Source: Bacteroidota bacterium (GTDB lineage Bacteria; Bacteroidota; Bacteroidia; AKYH767-A; OLB10). From it: a stretch of DNA of 64,000 nt. Position numbers and translations under genes: made by a program. Shown here piece after piece: positions 1 to 13,391 of this stretch; within the stretch, counting starts at the first letter, position 1, and each line of letters starts with the position of its first letter. Where the stretch lies: NCBI GenBank assembly GCA_016721435.1, contig JADKIC010000032.1, positions 1 through 64,000 of the forward strand, written 5' to 3'. The notes under the pieces were generated by a model. It had not been told where the DNA came from and made no database searches. It saw nothing but the letters and a program-made list of their open reading frames with translations.

Positions 1-370
1 ATCCTTCCAATGGTAAATATAGCTAGAAATATTTATTTTTTTTCCTTGAATTGCTATTTATTTTAAGATCAAAAGTACCTGTTGAGGAATTCAACTTGCT
101 CCAGCTACTGTTATTAGCTTATGAAGCTTATCGAAAACCATGCGAAAAGACCTTAGCATATAAAATATTTCAAAGAACGTAACCTTCCGCTATCCATCAT
201 AGTATAAGCAAAGTTGAAAAGTCAGCAATTTGTTTTCCTTTGAACGTATTTCCCCTCATAAAAGCCATTTTCAGAGAATTTTAAGTCTGGTTTTCCCGTA
301 ACATACCTTACATTTTTTTCGTAAGAATTCATGTAAAAAAGTGTCCCACGACACCAAAACCTGTTAGAGC
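1..370. other. AT-rich intergenic region upstream of the giant adhesin
   Basis: I see no convincing coding sequence or RNA gene in these 370 bases. The stretch is AT-rich with several T and A runs. A weak short inverted repeat (CTTAC ... GTAAG) sits near 311-329. It presumably holds the promoter of the adhesin gene starting at 371, but I cannot identify a clear TAnnTTTG box at a usual distance. Confidence 0.4.
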
Positions 371-3300
371 ATGTTGCGAAGTTTAAGTTTCTTTGGAGTG
401 AAAGGATTGTTTCTGTTGCTGATGGTCAGTATGGGTCATACGGCAATGGCGCAATCTCCGGTGGCAGGAATCGATGCCAATGATACTATAGTTTGTGTAG
501 GAAATACGATTTCATTTACGGATGTTTCGGTCCCCGGTGGAGCGCCTATTGTTTCATGGAACTGGACTTTTGGTGATGGTAATTCTTCTTCTTCACAAAA
601 TCCATCACATGCCTATGCAGTGGGTGGAAATTATATAGTGACGTTGCTGGTGACAGATGGAAATGGCAATACGGCCACAGCTACACAGGCGATATTTGTA
701 CTCGTAGCTCAGGCGATAAATAATACGGTTCGGATTTGTTCTCCGCAAAGTTCTACAACGATCATGGCTATTGATCCCGCCATTACTGGAGTGAATGGCA
801 CATGGTTTACGGCTTCAGGTGCAGTGATTGCAAGTCCGGGAAATGATACGACGCTGGTTTCAAATTTAGTGAGTGGCACCTATCTTATTTTCTGGGTGGT
901 GTCAGATGGGGTGTGTAGTGATGCGGATCAGGTGACGATTATTGTAGATCAGCCGGTAACGGTGAATGCAGGTCCTGATCAGCAGATTTGCTCTACACCA
1001 GGCACAGCAACGATGGCGGGTTCTGTTCCTGCTCCGGGTACCGGTCTCTGGTCAACTACAAGTGCTGCTATTATCGCGAATCCATCCAACCGCAATACTA
1101 CTATTTCCGGATTAACTACCGCCGGCACCTATACTTTTGTATGGTCGGTAACGAATGGTTCCTGTATCAATCGCGATACGATGAATATTGTAGTGTCAAG
1201 TCCGGTGGCTGCTAATGCAGGTGCTGATCAGCAGATTTGTTCTTCGCCGGGTACCGCTACACTTGCAGCAACAAGTCCGGCTCCGGGAAGTGGCTTATGG
1301 ACTACCACCGGTGCGGCTGTAATTACGAATCCTACCAGTACGGGTGCCACTGTAAGCGGCTTAACTGTTGCCGGTACTTATACCTTTATATGGACAGTGA
1401 CCAATGGTGCCTGTGTTACAAGGGATACAATGCAGATTGTAGTAACGGTACCTGTTAACGCAAATGCCGGAAATAATATTCAGGTCTGTACCGCTACCGG
1501 TCAGGGTACCTTGAATGGAAATAACCCTGCTCCCGGTACCGGTGTTTGGACCGCCTTAAATGGTGGTGTGATTACATCGCCGAACAGTAGTACCACAACA
1601 GTTACAGGATTATCCTCTGCGGGCTTTTATAATTTCGTCTGGACAATCACGAATGGTCCTGTATCAGTCGCGATACGATGGTAATTATTGTTCGCGCTCC
1701 GGTGATTGCAAATGCCGGTCCTGACCAGCAATTATGTAATGCAACAACCGCAACGCTTACCGGAAATAGTGCCGCGCCCGGTGTGGGATTGTGGACGACA
1801 ACAGGTTCCGCCCTTATTGCCACACCTTCATCAGCTTCTACAACAGTCAGCGGATTGGTGAGTGGACCGAATACCTTTATCTATACTACTACTTATGGTG
1901 CTTGCGTGAGTCGCGATACCGTTATTATACGAATTGATTCGTTGATTACTGCCAATGCGGGTCCCGATATTACTATTTGCGAATCACAGACAACAGTCAC
2001 CATGGCGGCGAATTCGGCGGCTCCGGGAAGCGGACTTTGGACGAAACTCAATGGAGGTACTATTACGACGCCATCGAGTCCTGTCACGACTATTACCGGT
2101 TTGATTCCGGGTAATCATGTTTTCATCTGGACCATCACCAACGGAAGTTGTGTCAGCAGAGATACCATGCGCATTACCGTTAGTGTGCAAATCCCTTCCA
2201 ACGCCGGACTCGATCAGCAAATTTGTCAGGGTGCAACGGCCAGTCTTTCAGGAAATAATCCTATTCCGGCCACCGGACTCTGGACGACCACCTCTTCCGC
2301 TATCATAAATACCCCTGCGAGTCCATCTACCACGGTTGGCGGACTTACTAACGCCGGTGTCTATGTGTTTGTTTGGACAGTAACGAATGGCGCTTGTATC
2401 CTCCGGGATACCGCCCGCATTACCGTCGATTCATCCATCATCGCCACTGCCGGACCCGATCAGAATTTATGTAATGTATTTACCGCTACTCTCGCAGGAA
2501 ATACCGCCGCGCCGGGTACAGGTGTCTGGACCACCACGAGTACAGCTACGATTTCCAATCCTTCACTCGCTACCAGCGGGGTCACCAATCTTGCCTTTGG
2601 AAATAATCAATTTATATGGACCATCACCAATGGAAATTGTGTGAGCAGAGATACCATTACAATCAGAGTCGATTCTATCGTGACTGCCAATGCCGGTCCT
2701 GATCAGAATATTTGTTCTTCAACCGGTACTGCGATCATGGCAGCGAATACACCTGCATCGGGCTCCGGTGTATGGACCACGACCTCTGCTGCTACCATTG
2801 CTAACGCATCCAGCCCAACAACGGGAATCAGCGGAATGAGTACAGCCGGAACCTATGTATTTGTCTGGACCATTACCAACGGTACTTGTATCAATCGCGA
2901 TACCATCCGCATTATTGTAGCTGCCGCGATTACTGCCAATGCCGGTCCCGATCAGACGATATGTAATTTATTTACCGCTAACCTGGCGGGAAATACTGCG
3001 GCACCCGGTAGCGGAGTGTGGACAACCACGGGTGCAGCTATCATTGCGAATACTGCTCTCGCTAGCAGCGGAGTCAGCAATCTTTCTTTTGGAAATAATC
3101 TGTTTATCTGGACGATCACTAACGGAAGTTGCGTCAGTCGTGATACAGTTACAATCAGAGTAGATTCTATCGTGACTGCCAATGCCGGTCCTGATCAAAA
3201 TATTTGTTCTTCTACCGGTACTGCGATCATGGCAGCGAATACTCCTGCATCGGGCTCCGGTGTATGGACCACAACTTCTGCCGCTACTATTGCTAACGCA

Positions 3301-6300
3301 TCCAGCCCAACAACAGGAATCAGCGGAATGAATTCTGCCGGCACCTATGTATTTGTCTGAACCATTCCCAACGGTACCTGCATCAGCCGAGATACGATGC
3401 GTATTACTGTAGCTGCTGCGATCCCTGCCAATGCCGGTCCCGATCAGCAACTCTGCAATGTAACCACTGCTACTTTAGCAGGGAATGCTGCTGCTCCCGG
3501 TTCCGGATTATGGACGAGTACTTCTGCTGCTACCATCACAGCACCGGCTAATCCTTTATCCACCCTCACCGGATTAAGTGCAGGCGTTCATACTTTCGTC
3601 TGGACGATTGTCAATGGAGCATGTACGTCTACAGACACTATACGCATTACCATCGATTCATTAATTCCTGCCAATGCCGGTCCCGATCAGCAAATCTGCG
3701 CAGGAAGTACAGTGACATTAGCGGCTACCGCACCTTCAGCCGGCTCCGGAGTATGGACGGCACTTTCAGGAGGAGTTATCAGCTCACCTGCGTCGGCTAG
3801 CACCACCGTTAGTGGATTGACGATTGCCGGTAATTATTCATTCGTTTGGACCATCACCAATGGAAGCTGCGTCAGTCGTGACACTGTTGTGATCACCATA
3901 AACGCCGTTGTCATCGCCAATGCAGGCAGTGATCAGCAATTGTGTAATGTCACCGCTGCCACTTTAAATGGAAACAATCCGGCTCCGGGAACAGGGCTTT
4001 GGTCCACAACTTCATCTGCCAGCATCACCGCTCCTTCAAATCCTGCTACCGGTATCACCGGACTAACGGCAGGGATATACTCTTTTGTATGGACCATCAC
4101 CAACGGTTCTTGTGTTACCAGTGACACAGTTGTTATTATTATAGATACACTCATCACTTCCAATGCAGGACCCGATCAGCAGGTATGTGAAGGAAGTAAC
4201 GTTGTGCTCGCTGCAAATACTCCTTCCTCAGGAAGCGGAAACTGGACAGCACTCAACGGAGGAACTCTGGCCAATGCCGGTGCTTCCAACTCCGCGGTTT
4301 CAGGTCTAACTGTTGCCGGGAATTATTCCTTCGTATGGACCATCACCAATGGTTCCTGCATTTCTTCGGATACAGTTATCATCCAGGTTGATCTGCAAGT
4401 GGTCGCCAATGCAGGGACTGATCAGCAACTTTGCGGAGTAACGGCTACGAATTTATCAGCAAATGCTGCTTTGCCGGGCGCGGGTAGCTGGACTACTTCT
4501 TCGACAGCAACAATAACCAATGCTTCAGATGAAAATTCAGCAGTCACCGGATTGACGAACGGCATGTATGATTTTATCTGGACGATCACCAATGGAACAT
4601 GTACAAGGGATGATACAGTGACAATTTATATTGACTCATTAGAAATTGCCAATGCAGGAGCTGATCAGCAGATTTGTTCAGGCAGTATTGTGACGATGTC
4701 GGCGAATGCTCCTGCTGCAGGTATAGGTCTTTGGACAGATCTGAACGGAGGGATCATCGCAGATCCTACTTCATCCTTTACCACCATCTCCGGACTTACT
4801 GTTTCCGGCACCTATAGTTTTGTATGGACCATCATCAATGGAACATGTATAAGTACGGACACCATTACAATTACCGTTGATTCGCTGATTCCCGCCAATG
4901 CAGGAACAGATCAAACTCTTTGTGAAACGCAAACTTCAACCAATCTCGCAGCTATCGCCCCATCTTCCGGAACAGGAACCTGGACTACAGCGAGCGGTGC
5001 AAGTATTGGTGATGTCAATGACCCTAATACTCCGGTAAGCGGATTAACACCGGGCACATATGATTTTATATGGACAATTGTAAATGGTTTATGTACATCT
5101 TCGGATACGGTAAGCGTTATAGTCTCTCCGCTTCCTACAGCCGCGAATGCAGGATCAGATCAAACTGCCTGTGCCAATTCATCCTTAACTTTAAACGGAA
5201 ACATTCCATTGACAGGAACAGGTACCTGGACTTCATTAGGAGCAGCTATAGTCGATAGTCCTGCGAGTGAAAGTTCTACGGTGAGTAATCTGATTACAGG
5301 TGCCAATGATTTTGTCTGGACCATTTCAAATGGTGCCTGCAGCAGCAGTGATACCGTTTCGTTCGCGATTTTCCCATTGCCTGTTGCCGACGCCGGTATA
5401 GATCAATTTGTGTCGAGTGGTACAAATGTCATACTCGGAGGAACACCTGCAGCCACCGGAGGAACCGGCTCATATACGTATCAGTGGGTTCCAGGCACTT
5501 TATTAAATGACAGTACGATTTCAAATCCAACTGTAACAGTAAATGTCACTTCCGTCTTTACCCTGATTGTAATGGATAGTCTGGGTTGCAGCGATACTTC
5601 CTTCGTTACCATTTGGGTCAATAATCCACCCAATGCAGTAGAGGATACCATCACCACGGTAGAAGATAGTGTATTTACAATTGAAGTGCTACTCAATGAT
5701 TCAGATCCTGATAATAATATTGATTCTTCTTCAGTAACCATATTGCAAGGACCGTTTAACGGGACCGTAGTTGTTTTACCGGGAGGACAAATTGTATATA
5801 CTCCATCGCCTAATTTCTATGGTGTAGATTCCATCTTCTATACAGTTTGCGATAGCGGCATGCCGGTTTATTGCGATAGCGCATGGATTTATATTACCGT
5901 CACACCGGTGAACGATCCGCCGCTGGCTGTTGATGATTTCGGAACTACACCGGAGGATAGTTGTATTCAAATTGCTATTCTGCTGAATGATTCGGATATT
6001 GAAAATATGCTCAACGGGAGTACGCTTGTCATTGTGGGTGGACCATCCAATGGAACATTTACACTCGATACGCTCAATGGAATTTTAACTTATTGTCCGG
6101 ATTCTAATTTTACAGGAATAGATACCCTCATTTATGCCATTTGCGATTCAGGATTTCCGCAGCCCATATTGTGCGATACAGCACTTGTGATTATTACAGT
6201 CACGCCGGATAATGATCCGCCTGTCGCTGTCAATGATTCAATCATTGCTTGTTCGGGAGATGCAGTCATTATCGCAGTGCTCTCAAATGATTTTGATCCG

Positions 6301-8142
6301 GAAGGAGATACATTGAGTTTGTCCGTTCTTACTCCTCCCTTAAATGGTGGAACGTTCATCACCCCGACACTAGAAATTATTTATACCTCTTCATCCGGTA
6401 CAACAGGATGGGATAGTTTGCAATATGTTATTTGTGATCAGCAGACACCCGCAGCATGTGATACCGCATGGGTGTTCATCTATGTTCATCCTTTGCCACA
6501 GGCTACCTCAGTGGTTACCGATATATTGTGTGCGGGAGATAGTACAGGTGCCATCGACGTAACAACAATTTCCGGTGGAAATATAATTTATTCATGGTCC
6601 AACGGGTCTACAGATGAAGATATTGACAGTCTTCCGGCAGGAGAATATACTTTGTCGCTAATGGATACTAACAGTTGCGTATTGGTGCTAACGGATACAG
6701 TATTCGGTCCGGCTTCACCGCTCATTGCCTTTGTCTCCTCGCAAAATGTTTTATGCTATAATGACACCAACGGATCTATTGATCTGCAGGTGAGTGGCGG
6801 TACATTGCCGTATACTTATTCATGGGACAATGGAAGCACCGATGAAGACATTGATTCTCTTCTTGCCGGAACATATAGTGTGGTCGTTACCGATTCAAAT
6901 GGCTGTCAGGTCAACGGATCTGCTATCATCACAGCACCCATTCTCCCACTTTCGGGAGCAATTACTTCTCAGGACATCAACTGTGGCGGAGATAGTACAG
7001 GCACCATCTCAGTAGCTGCAGGTGGAGGTACGCCGGGTTATACATTTACCTGGAGTAACGGAAGTACATCAACTCTCTTAACAAATCTTCAAGCCGGAAT
7101 TTATACGGTGACGATTTCCGATACCAATAATTGTCAACTGGTACTCTCCGATACCTTATTCGATCTTTCTACACCTATATTGGTTTCCGCCTCTGTCACT
7201 CAACCGGAATGTCTGAACGGAATTCAGGGGTCAATTCAAGTGGTAGCTAACGGTGGTGCAGGTCCGCTAACGTATAGCTGGAATACAACAGATACTACCG
7301 CTTCACTGGATAGTTTGAGCAGTGGCATGTACGTGCTGACAGTGACGGATTCAACAGGCTGTAATCTGACCGTGCAATACGACTTGCAGGATAGTTCAGC
7401 AGTAATCATAGCCCTGTCAGGCGCTTCCGATTTTTGTCAGGGTGATAGCGCTGTATTAAGTGTGATAAATTATCCGGGTGTCACCTACCAATGGTTACAG
7501 GATGGAAACATATTGACTTCAGATACTACTCATCAGCTGACGGTGACTGCTACCGGAGCCTATGAAATAATTGTAACATCCGCTTGTGGAGTTTATACAG
7601 ATGGTTTGGTAACTATTACTGTGAATCCGTTGCCGTTGATTACTGCCGGAAACGATGCATTTATTTCCTGCGATTCGCTCTTAACATTAAGTGCGGTAGG
7701 TGGTATCAGCTATAGTTGGACACCGGCGGCACAATGCGTGACTCCGGATCAGGCAATTACTGCAGTCTCTGCCTTTGTTAATACCGTCTTTGTTGTGACG
7801 GGAACAGATGCGCTGGGTTGCAGTGCTACAGATACGGTACTGGTTACGGTAACTTGTGATACGCTCACTATACCCAATGGATTTTCACCCAATGGCGATA
7901 ATTTCAATGATTACTTTGTCATCACCAATCTGGAAAGATATCCGAATGCGAATCTTAAAATTTTCAACCGATGGGGTCTCCTGGTTTTCGAGATGGACAG
8001 GTATGACAATACATGGAACGGACTTTCCAATTCGGATCTCATTCGCTTAGGGGAAGAATTACCGGACGGAACATATTACTATGTGCTGGATCTCAAGAAT
8101 GATGAAAAACCTTTAAACGGGTTTGTCGTACTTCGTCGATAG
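371..8142 (+). CDS. Giant secreted repeat adhesin with T9SS type B (gliding-motility-associated) C-terminal domain; two frame interruptions
   Basis: Predicted cell-surface protein of about 2590 residues once two interruptions are repaired. An N-terminal signal peptide ends near MAQSP, followed by a PKD domain (WTFGDGN) at about residues 30-110. Then come about 19 Ig-like repeats of some 80 residues with the pattern NAGPDQQ-C ... GLWTT ... FVWTITNG-C-SRDT. After these are three cadherin-like tandem domains (AVNDS, LLNDSD), four SprB-type repeats (YSWSNGSTDEDIDSL) and a C-terminal type B sorting domain (IPNGFSPNGDNFNDYF to the end), which marks export by the type IX system. The frame breaks near 1657, where one T is missing relative to sister repeats, and at 3358-3360, where TGA replaces the conserved TGG of FVWT. 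The three open pieces are 371-1684, 1678-3360 and 3397-8142. Ligand unknown; adhesion or matrix roles are inferred from the architecture. Confidence 0.85.
2669..3395 (+). repeat. Recent tandem duplication of a two-repeat (about 490 bp) block inside the adhesin gene
   Basis: The DNA of the repeat starting near 2669 (gatctatcgtgactgccaat and onward) recurs near 3159 with only scattered substitutions over some 230 bases. The intervening repeat is more diverged. The 490-bp offset equals two Ig-like repeats, so a two-unit block was duplicated recently. The nonsense codon at 3358-3360 is found only in the downstream copy. Confidence 0.75.
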
Positions 8143-8161
8143 CCAATAAATATTCAGGTTT

Positions 8162-8196
8162 ACCCCGTGGACTCTAGTGGTTTGCGGGGTTTTTAT
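8162..8196 (+). terminator. Rho-independent terminator after the adhesin gene
   Basis: A GC-rich stem ACCCCG (8162-8167) pairs with CGGGGT (8185-8190) and runs into TTTTATTT. It lies 20 bases after the adhesin stop codon and ahead of pheT. Confidence 0.7.
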
Positions 8197-8281
8197 TTGG
8201 GGGAAGTCTTTCAGGAGAAAGGTGGTAGGGAACTTGAGCGACAATCTTAAAGCGATGTTTTTATCTCCACAAGCAGTTTAT

Positions 8282-8289
8282 TACCTTTG
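8282..8289 (+). promoter_or_regulatory. Bacteroidota -7 box (TACCTTTG) for pheT
   Basis: TACCTTTG matches the TAnnTTTG consensus of the Bacteroidota housekeeping sigma factor and lies 21 bases before the pheT ATG at 8311. Twenty bases upstream is a T run in place of a perfect TTTG -33 box. Consensus match only. Confidence 0.5.
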
Positions 8290-8310
8290 CCAGCAAATTC
8301 GAATTTCAAA

Positions 8311-10744
8311 ATGAAGATTTCATATAACTGGTTGAAGCAATTTGTGGAGATGCCTTATCCTCCTGAAGAATTATCGAAGGCATTGACAGATTGCGGTCTG
8401 GAAGTAGAGCAGTTGTTGCCCTGGCAGAGTGTGCAGGGTGGTTTACAGGGTTTGGTGATTGGAAAAGTGTTGACTTGCGAACGGCATCCGAATGCTGACC
8501 GTCTTAGCGTGACCACTGTGGAAACAGGAGATGGAATTCGAAGCAGATTGTTTGTGGAGCTCCCAATGTTGCTGCCGGACAGACAGTGGTTGTTGCCTTG
8601 CCCGGTGCGAAGTTGTTTCCGTCAGCAGGAGAACCATTTGAAATTAAGAAGTCGAAAATCAGAGGGGAAGCTTCTGAAGGTATGATCTGCGCAGAAGATG
8701 AAATTGGTTTAGGGCAATCGCATGCCGGAATTATGATTTTACCGGATACTATTCCCGCAGGGACTGCTGCATCGGATTATTTTAAAGTCGAGAATGATTG
8801 GATTTATGAAATCGGATTGACGCCCAACAGAGCGGATGCTGCTTCTCATTTGGGTGTTGCCCGCGATATCAGAACATTGATTGGAAGAAATAAAGAAGTG
8901 GATTTAAAACTGCCTGATGTTTCGGAATTTAAAGAAGAAGCCGGTAATTCTATTCACGTCGAAATAAAAAACAACGAAGCTTGTCAGCGGTATTCGGGAG
9001 TGGAGATTACTGGAATTAAAGTAAGTTCCTCGCCGGAATGGTTGCAGCATCGCTTGAAAAGTATTGGTCTTCGTCCCATCAATAACATTGTGGATGTCAC
9101 GAATTATGTGATGCACGATCTGGGTCAACCCTTGCATGCATTCGATGCGGAAAAAATAAGAGGAAAGAAAATTAATGTGGGTGAATTGCCTGCAGGAACG
9201 AAATTTAAAACACTCGATGAAGCAGAGCGTACCTTGCAAGGTCAGGAACTGATGATTGCAGATGAAGAAGGTCCATTATGTATTGCGGGTGTTTTTGGTG
9301 GAATGGATTCCGGAGTCAGTGCGGAGACCACTTCTATTTTTCTGAGAGTGCCTGTTTTCATCCTGTATTTGTGCGAAAGTCGGCGCGACTCCATGGATTG
9401 CATACCGATTCCTCCTTTCGTTTCGAGCGGGGAACCGATCCCGATATGACAGTAACGGCATTGAAGAAGGCGGCATTGATGATAACTGAAATTGCCGGTG
9501 GGAATGTGAGCAGTAAGATAACGGATATCTATCCGGTGAAAATTCCTTTTAAGCAAATTGAATTATCACTGGATTATCTTCATAACATTATCGGTGCAGA
9601 AATTCCGTCAGAAGAAGTCAAGAATATTTTAGTACATCTGGGCATAGAAATAGTGAAAGAGGAGGGAAGAATCCTCTCTGTAGCTGTTCCTCCTTTTAAA
9701 GTGGATGTAACACGTCCTGCAGATCTGGCAGAAGAAGTTTTGAGAATTTACGGCTATAACAATATCGCCTTACCGAAAAAAGTTTCTATCACGCCGGGCA
9801 AACGTGTAGTTCCTGATCCTGAAGAGATCATCGAACGGTCCGGTGCGTTTTTAGTCGCGCAAGGTTTTCGGGAGATCCTCACCAATAGTCTGACAAGTTT
9901 ATCTCACCTGAATATTGTCCCCATGCACGAGGGTGTAGATTCGGTGCAGGTGTTGAATCCCCTCTCGAATGATCTGGCATTGCTTCGTCATAAGATGCTC
10001 CTCACCGGACTGGAGACCATCGCCTATAATATAAACCGCCGGCAAAAAGATCTTCGCTTTTTCGAGTATGGAAAAACGTATTGCAAGGCAAAGGACAAGT
10101 ACATCGAGACCACTCATCTCAGCTTATGGCTTACCGGTGCATCTACCCCGGAACATTGGAAGGTAAAGCAGGGCGAATTTGATATCTATCACCTGAAAGC
10201 GATTTTGGAACAACTCTTTGTTCAGGCGAATGTAGAGATGAAAGGACAGTTTACACTTAAGGCTGAAGCAGAAGATAGTTTAGACAATGCCGTTTCTTAT
10301 TATCTGGGAAAATCGCTGCTTGCAAAAGCCGGTAGTGTGAAACGAAGTATTTTGAAAGCGATGGATATTTCACAACCGGTATGGTATGCCGATATCGATT
10401 TTGAAGCCCTCATGCGTGTGCTGAGCAATAAGGATAAGGAAGTGGCCGGACCACCTAAATTTCCGGAAGTCCGCAGGGATCTTTCCATGTTATTGGCCAG
10501 AGAAGTGCAGTACAGTGAGTTGGAAAAACTAGCCTTCTCTACGGAGCCTCGCCTCTTGCAGCAAGTTAACCTTTTTGACGTGTATGAAGGAGATAAAATT
10601 GAGCAGAATAAGAAATCCTATGCACTCAGTTTTATTCTTCGTGATGAAGAAGCCACACTGCAGGATAAACAGATTGATGCCGTCATGGATAAATTGATGA
10701 AACAATTCGAATTGAAATTAGGAGCAGTGATCCGGAAAGTCTGA
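8311..10744 (+). CDS. pheT: Phenylalanine--tRNA ligase beta subunit (two single-base frame breaks)
   Basis: Beta chain of the alpha2-beta2 enzyme that charges tRNA-Phe. Starts MKISYNWLKQFVEMP. The OB-fold tRNA-binding domain (GLVIGKVLTCERHPNADRLS) follows, then the B3/B4 editing region (NNIVDVTNYVMHDLGQPLHA), B5 domain, core, and C-terminal FDX-ACB anticodon-binding domain (FPEVRRDLSMLL). The reading frame shifts near 8540 (QIVCGAPNVAAGQ lies in the next frame) and again near 9342 (ESACFHPVFVRKSARLHGL in the next frame). Adding one base at each restores about 811 residues, the usual family length. pheT is essential, so the breaks are more likely sequencing or assembly errors than inactivation. 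Open pieces: 8311-8685, 8586-9449, 9278-10744. pheS is not adjacent. Confidence 0.93.
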
Positions 10745-10763
10745 GGTCAATTTTGTTCTCCGC

Positions 10764-13098
10764 TTATTTAATGATGAGCTTGATCGTTAGTGATTTATCG
10801 TTGGAGATAAATCGCGCCAGATAGCAACCGGGAGCAGTTCTTACCTTGTTTTCAATCAGATCAATGACGAAACCATTATCGTCGGCTTCCCAGTTTTGAC
10901 GGGATATAATTCTTCCTCTGAGATCAGTAATCGTAAGTTCTAATGGACCGTTGAGTCCTTCTCCGCGGATCACCTGCAAACTACCATCTCCGGGATTGGG
11001 AAAAATATCAACATGGAAGTTGCTCTTGCCTCTTTTCGGTAAGGCAATTACGTTAGAAAGCTCCATCGTGCCATCGTAATCGGTTTGGAGCAAACGGTAA
11101 TAGAGCAGAATATCATTTGTATTTTCGTCCTTGTAGGAGTAGGAGCTTACGGTATTGGTCGTGCCCATCCCCTTTACTCTTCCCCGCTTTTCGAAGAGAA
11201 TTCCGTCCCGGCTACGTTCAATATCAAAATAGTCATTGTTTTTCTCGTTTAAGGTAAACCAGTTGAGTAAAACTTTATGCTCTTCGCGGACACCGGTAAA
11301 GTTTACCAATGAAACGGGCAGGGGAGAAGTGACCTGAATAAAATACCAGGCCGTGTCGCATAGCGGATAGTTGTCACAAGTAATGTATTGAATACTATCC
11401 GTTCCGGTGAAGGATGATGAAATGGTATAACGGATACTATCTCCGTTAATGATTGTCGCTGTGCCCGAAAATGGTCCTGCAATGATCGTCGATGTACTAA
11501 AAGGACCTCCATCTTCATCAGAATCATTGAAACGTACATTGTAATCCTGATACACAGGAGCCGTAAAGTGCAGCGTGTCATTAATAGCCACCGGACGACT
11601 CACTCCGAACAGTGTTAATTGTGCAGCGTTGTTGTTGCGAATATATTCGAGTGAAGTGGAAGAAATATTAGAAGTGTACGTGATATTTCCTAATTGATTA
11701 ATTATCGTGGTTAAAATCAAGGTGTCCGTTTGATTTTTCTGCAAGGAATCCAATACCCACTTCCCGGTACCTGGATTAAAAGTTCCTCGTGATGCGGAAG
11801 AGGTGGAATACAATAATCCGCCGGGCAAAGGTGCGTCAATGGTAATTGATTTGGCACGACCGGGACCCACATTGTTAATAATGATATATATGTTGAAAGG
11901 TTCATTTTTAACTGCAAACCCTGTGTGGGGAACCATGGTGATGGCGACATCTGTTTTAAAATCTATACCTTCAATCGAATCACTGGCTGGAATAAAAATG
12001 GAATTCATAAAAATTCTTCTACCATTAATTTTATTCGCGTCGTTGATGGTTCCTGTTGGAGCTGTCCAGTAATAATGATCATGACCAGCGATATAGAATA
12101 AGTTCCCTCCGGCAAGTATATTATTTCGCAACTTCATACCGGCCATCGTGGTAACTTGTGCACCGGCTGAGCCATGCATAATTTTGTATGTATTCGGACG
12201 AAAGACACTACCGGATTTTCTTTCCAGAATTTACATTCTCCGTTTGGTGTGGCAATTGTTCCCTGAAACTGAGCAGCAGGCATATCGTGATGCGGGAAAG
12301 TGGGAGCTGCCCAACCGGTCAGCATGGAATCGATTCCGCCTGTTGTCATCGTCTTCGTAGCATTTTCCATTGTTTTTAAGGCGACACAATTCATCACCAC
12401 ATTTGCTCCACGTTCAATGGAATACCTTAAAATGGGATTTATGCGAGAAGTATCGTGGCTATCCCAGTGTGATTCTGAAAGCAAAGACCAGTTCCCTCCC
12501 GGATTAAATGAAGTACCAACAGGAGTTTGCAAACGATAGGAGTTCGGGTTGAAGCCCGCTTCAGTTAGCATGTGTACTGCAATGGTATCATAGCCGGAAG
12601 AGTTTAGGAGTAGAATGCGAGGTTTATGTGTTAATGTGTAACGGATATCAACAGTCGCATCAGCATCCATTCTATACACATAAACATTGTTTCCAAATGA
12701 AGTTATTACCGGCCATGCACTGCTGACCCAGGCGCTGTCTACAATGAATGCACTGCTTCTGAAAGATATATTTCCCATAGAGAGGGTATCCGGAAATATT
12801 CTTGTGGCGGTAGTTGTAAAATCAATGGACCCGGCAGCGGTTCTGGTCTTACCGGCTTTAATCGCCCATTTAACCGGAATTTCATTCTGAAGTAATGCAT
12901 TCACCATTCCATACGCTTTCATATTAAAATAGCCGGGATGTTTTTGATAGTTGGTGTCCATAGCAATGATATATGAACCGTTTTGATAAGTTGATTGTTC
13001 GCTACCGGACCGGGCAAATCATTTTGCGCCAATGCGGGAAGCGAAGCCAGTGTCGCCAGTAAACAAAGGAGAAAGAATTTTCCCGGGAAATAATGCAT
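10764..13098 (-). CDS. Secreted protein with DUF11 and Ig-like domains and T9SS type A sorting domain (two frame breaks)
   Basis: Begins with a clear signal peptide at 13098 (MHYFPGKFFLLCLLATLASL, cleavage near ALAQ). About 330 residues of a conserved but unnamed N-terminal module follow (SYIIAMDTNYQKHPGYFN; LFYIAGHDHYYW). Then come a DUF11-like domain (NVGPGRAKSITIDAPLPGG), an Ig-like domain (AINDTLHF ... RFNDSDEDGG) and a T9SS type A tail (IFPNPGDGSLQVI). Single-base deletions near 12981-12984 (T run on the plus strand) and 12211 (ccggta, expected ccgggta) split it into pieces; repaired length is about 778 residues. It is convergent with pheT (20-bp gap). The N-terminal module has no function I can assign. 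Confidence 0.8.
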
Positions 13099-13379
13099 GG
13101 TGTTATTGTGTTTGGTTGAAGGATTTTTTACGTGTAATTTGGTTGGAATGTTTCCGGAAATCAGGAATGGACGATAGGAGTTTTATGTAGAACATTGAGA
13201 ATGTCGAAATTTAATTGTTAAATCAGTCTTTTTATAGTGAATTGGAGAATGAACGGATTTCTATTGTGGATGTTTTTAAAACGGTTTTAAGTCGTGGTTT
13301 CATCAAAAAACCTTCCTTACGAGGACAGGCTCTTTATGATCTGTCTGAATTGCCGAATTTCGCCCATCTTCCTTTTGCC

Positions 13380-13387
13380 TACTTTTG
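13380..13387 (+). promoter_or_regulatory. TACTTTTG -7 box four bases before the proposed helicase start
   Basis: TACTTTTG fits TAnnTTTG and is separated by four bases from GTG at 13392. If used, the transcript would start at or next to the start codon, giving a leaderless mRNA. The same spacing is seen before tatA and the PafA gene. No good -33 box is visible. Confidence 0.35.
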
Positions 13388-13391
13388 TCCG

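Noticed and set aside
3360..3360. TGA reassigned as tryptophan
   Set aside because: TGA serves as an ordinary stop elsewhere (for example pheT, crcB), and the neighbouring repeats use TGG.
2939..3450. Long open frames on the opposite strand of the repeats
   Set aside because: They mirror the codon periodicity of the adhesin repeats, have low-complexity composition and no recognisable domains.
371..8142. Several independent adhesin genes (371-1684, 1678-3360, 3397-8142)
   Set aside because: Repeat homology continues across both breaks, the total length is a multiple of three after adding one base, and only the first piece has a signal peptide and only the last a sorting domain.
8311..10744. 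Programmed ribosomal frameshifting in pheT
   Set aside because: Two shifts in one pheT gene, no conserved slippery heptamer or pseudoknot visible, and similar breaks in many unrelated genes; sequence error is simpler.
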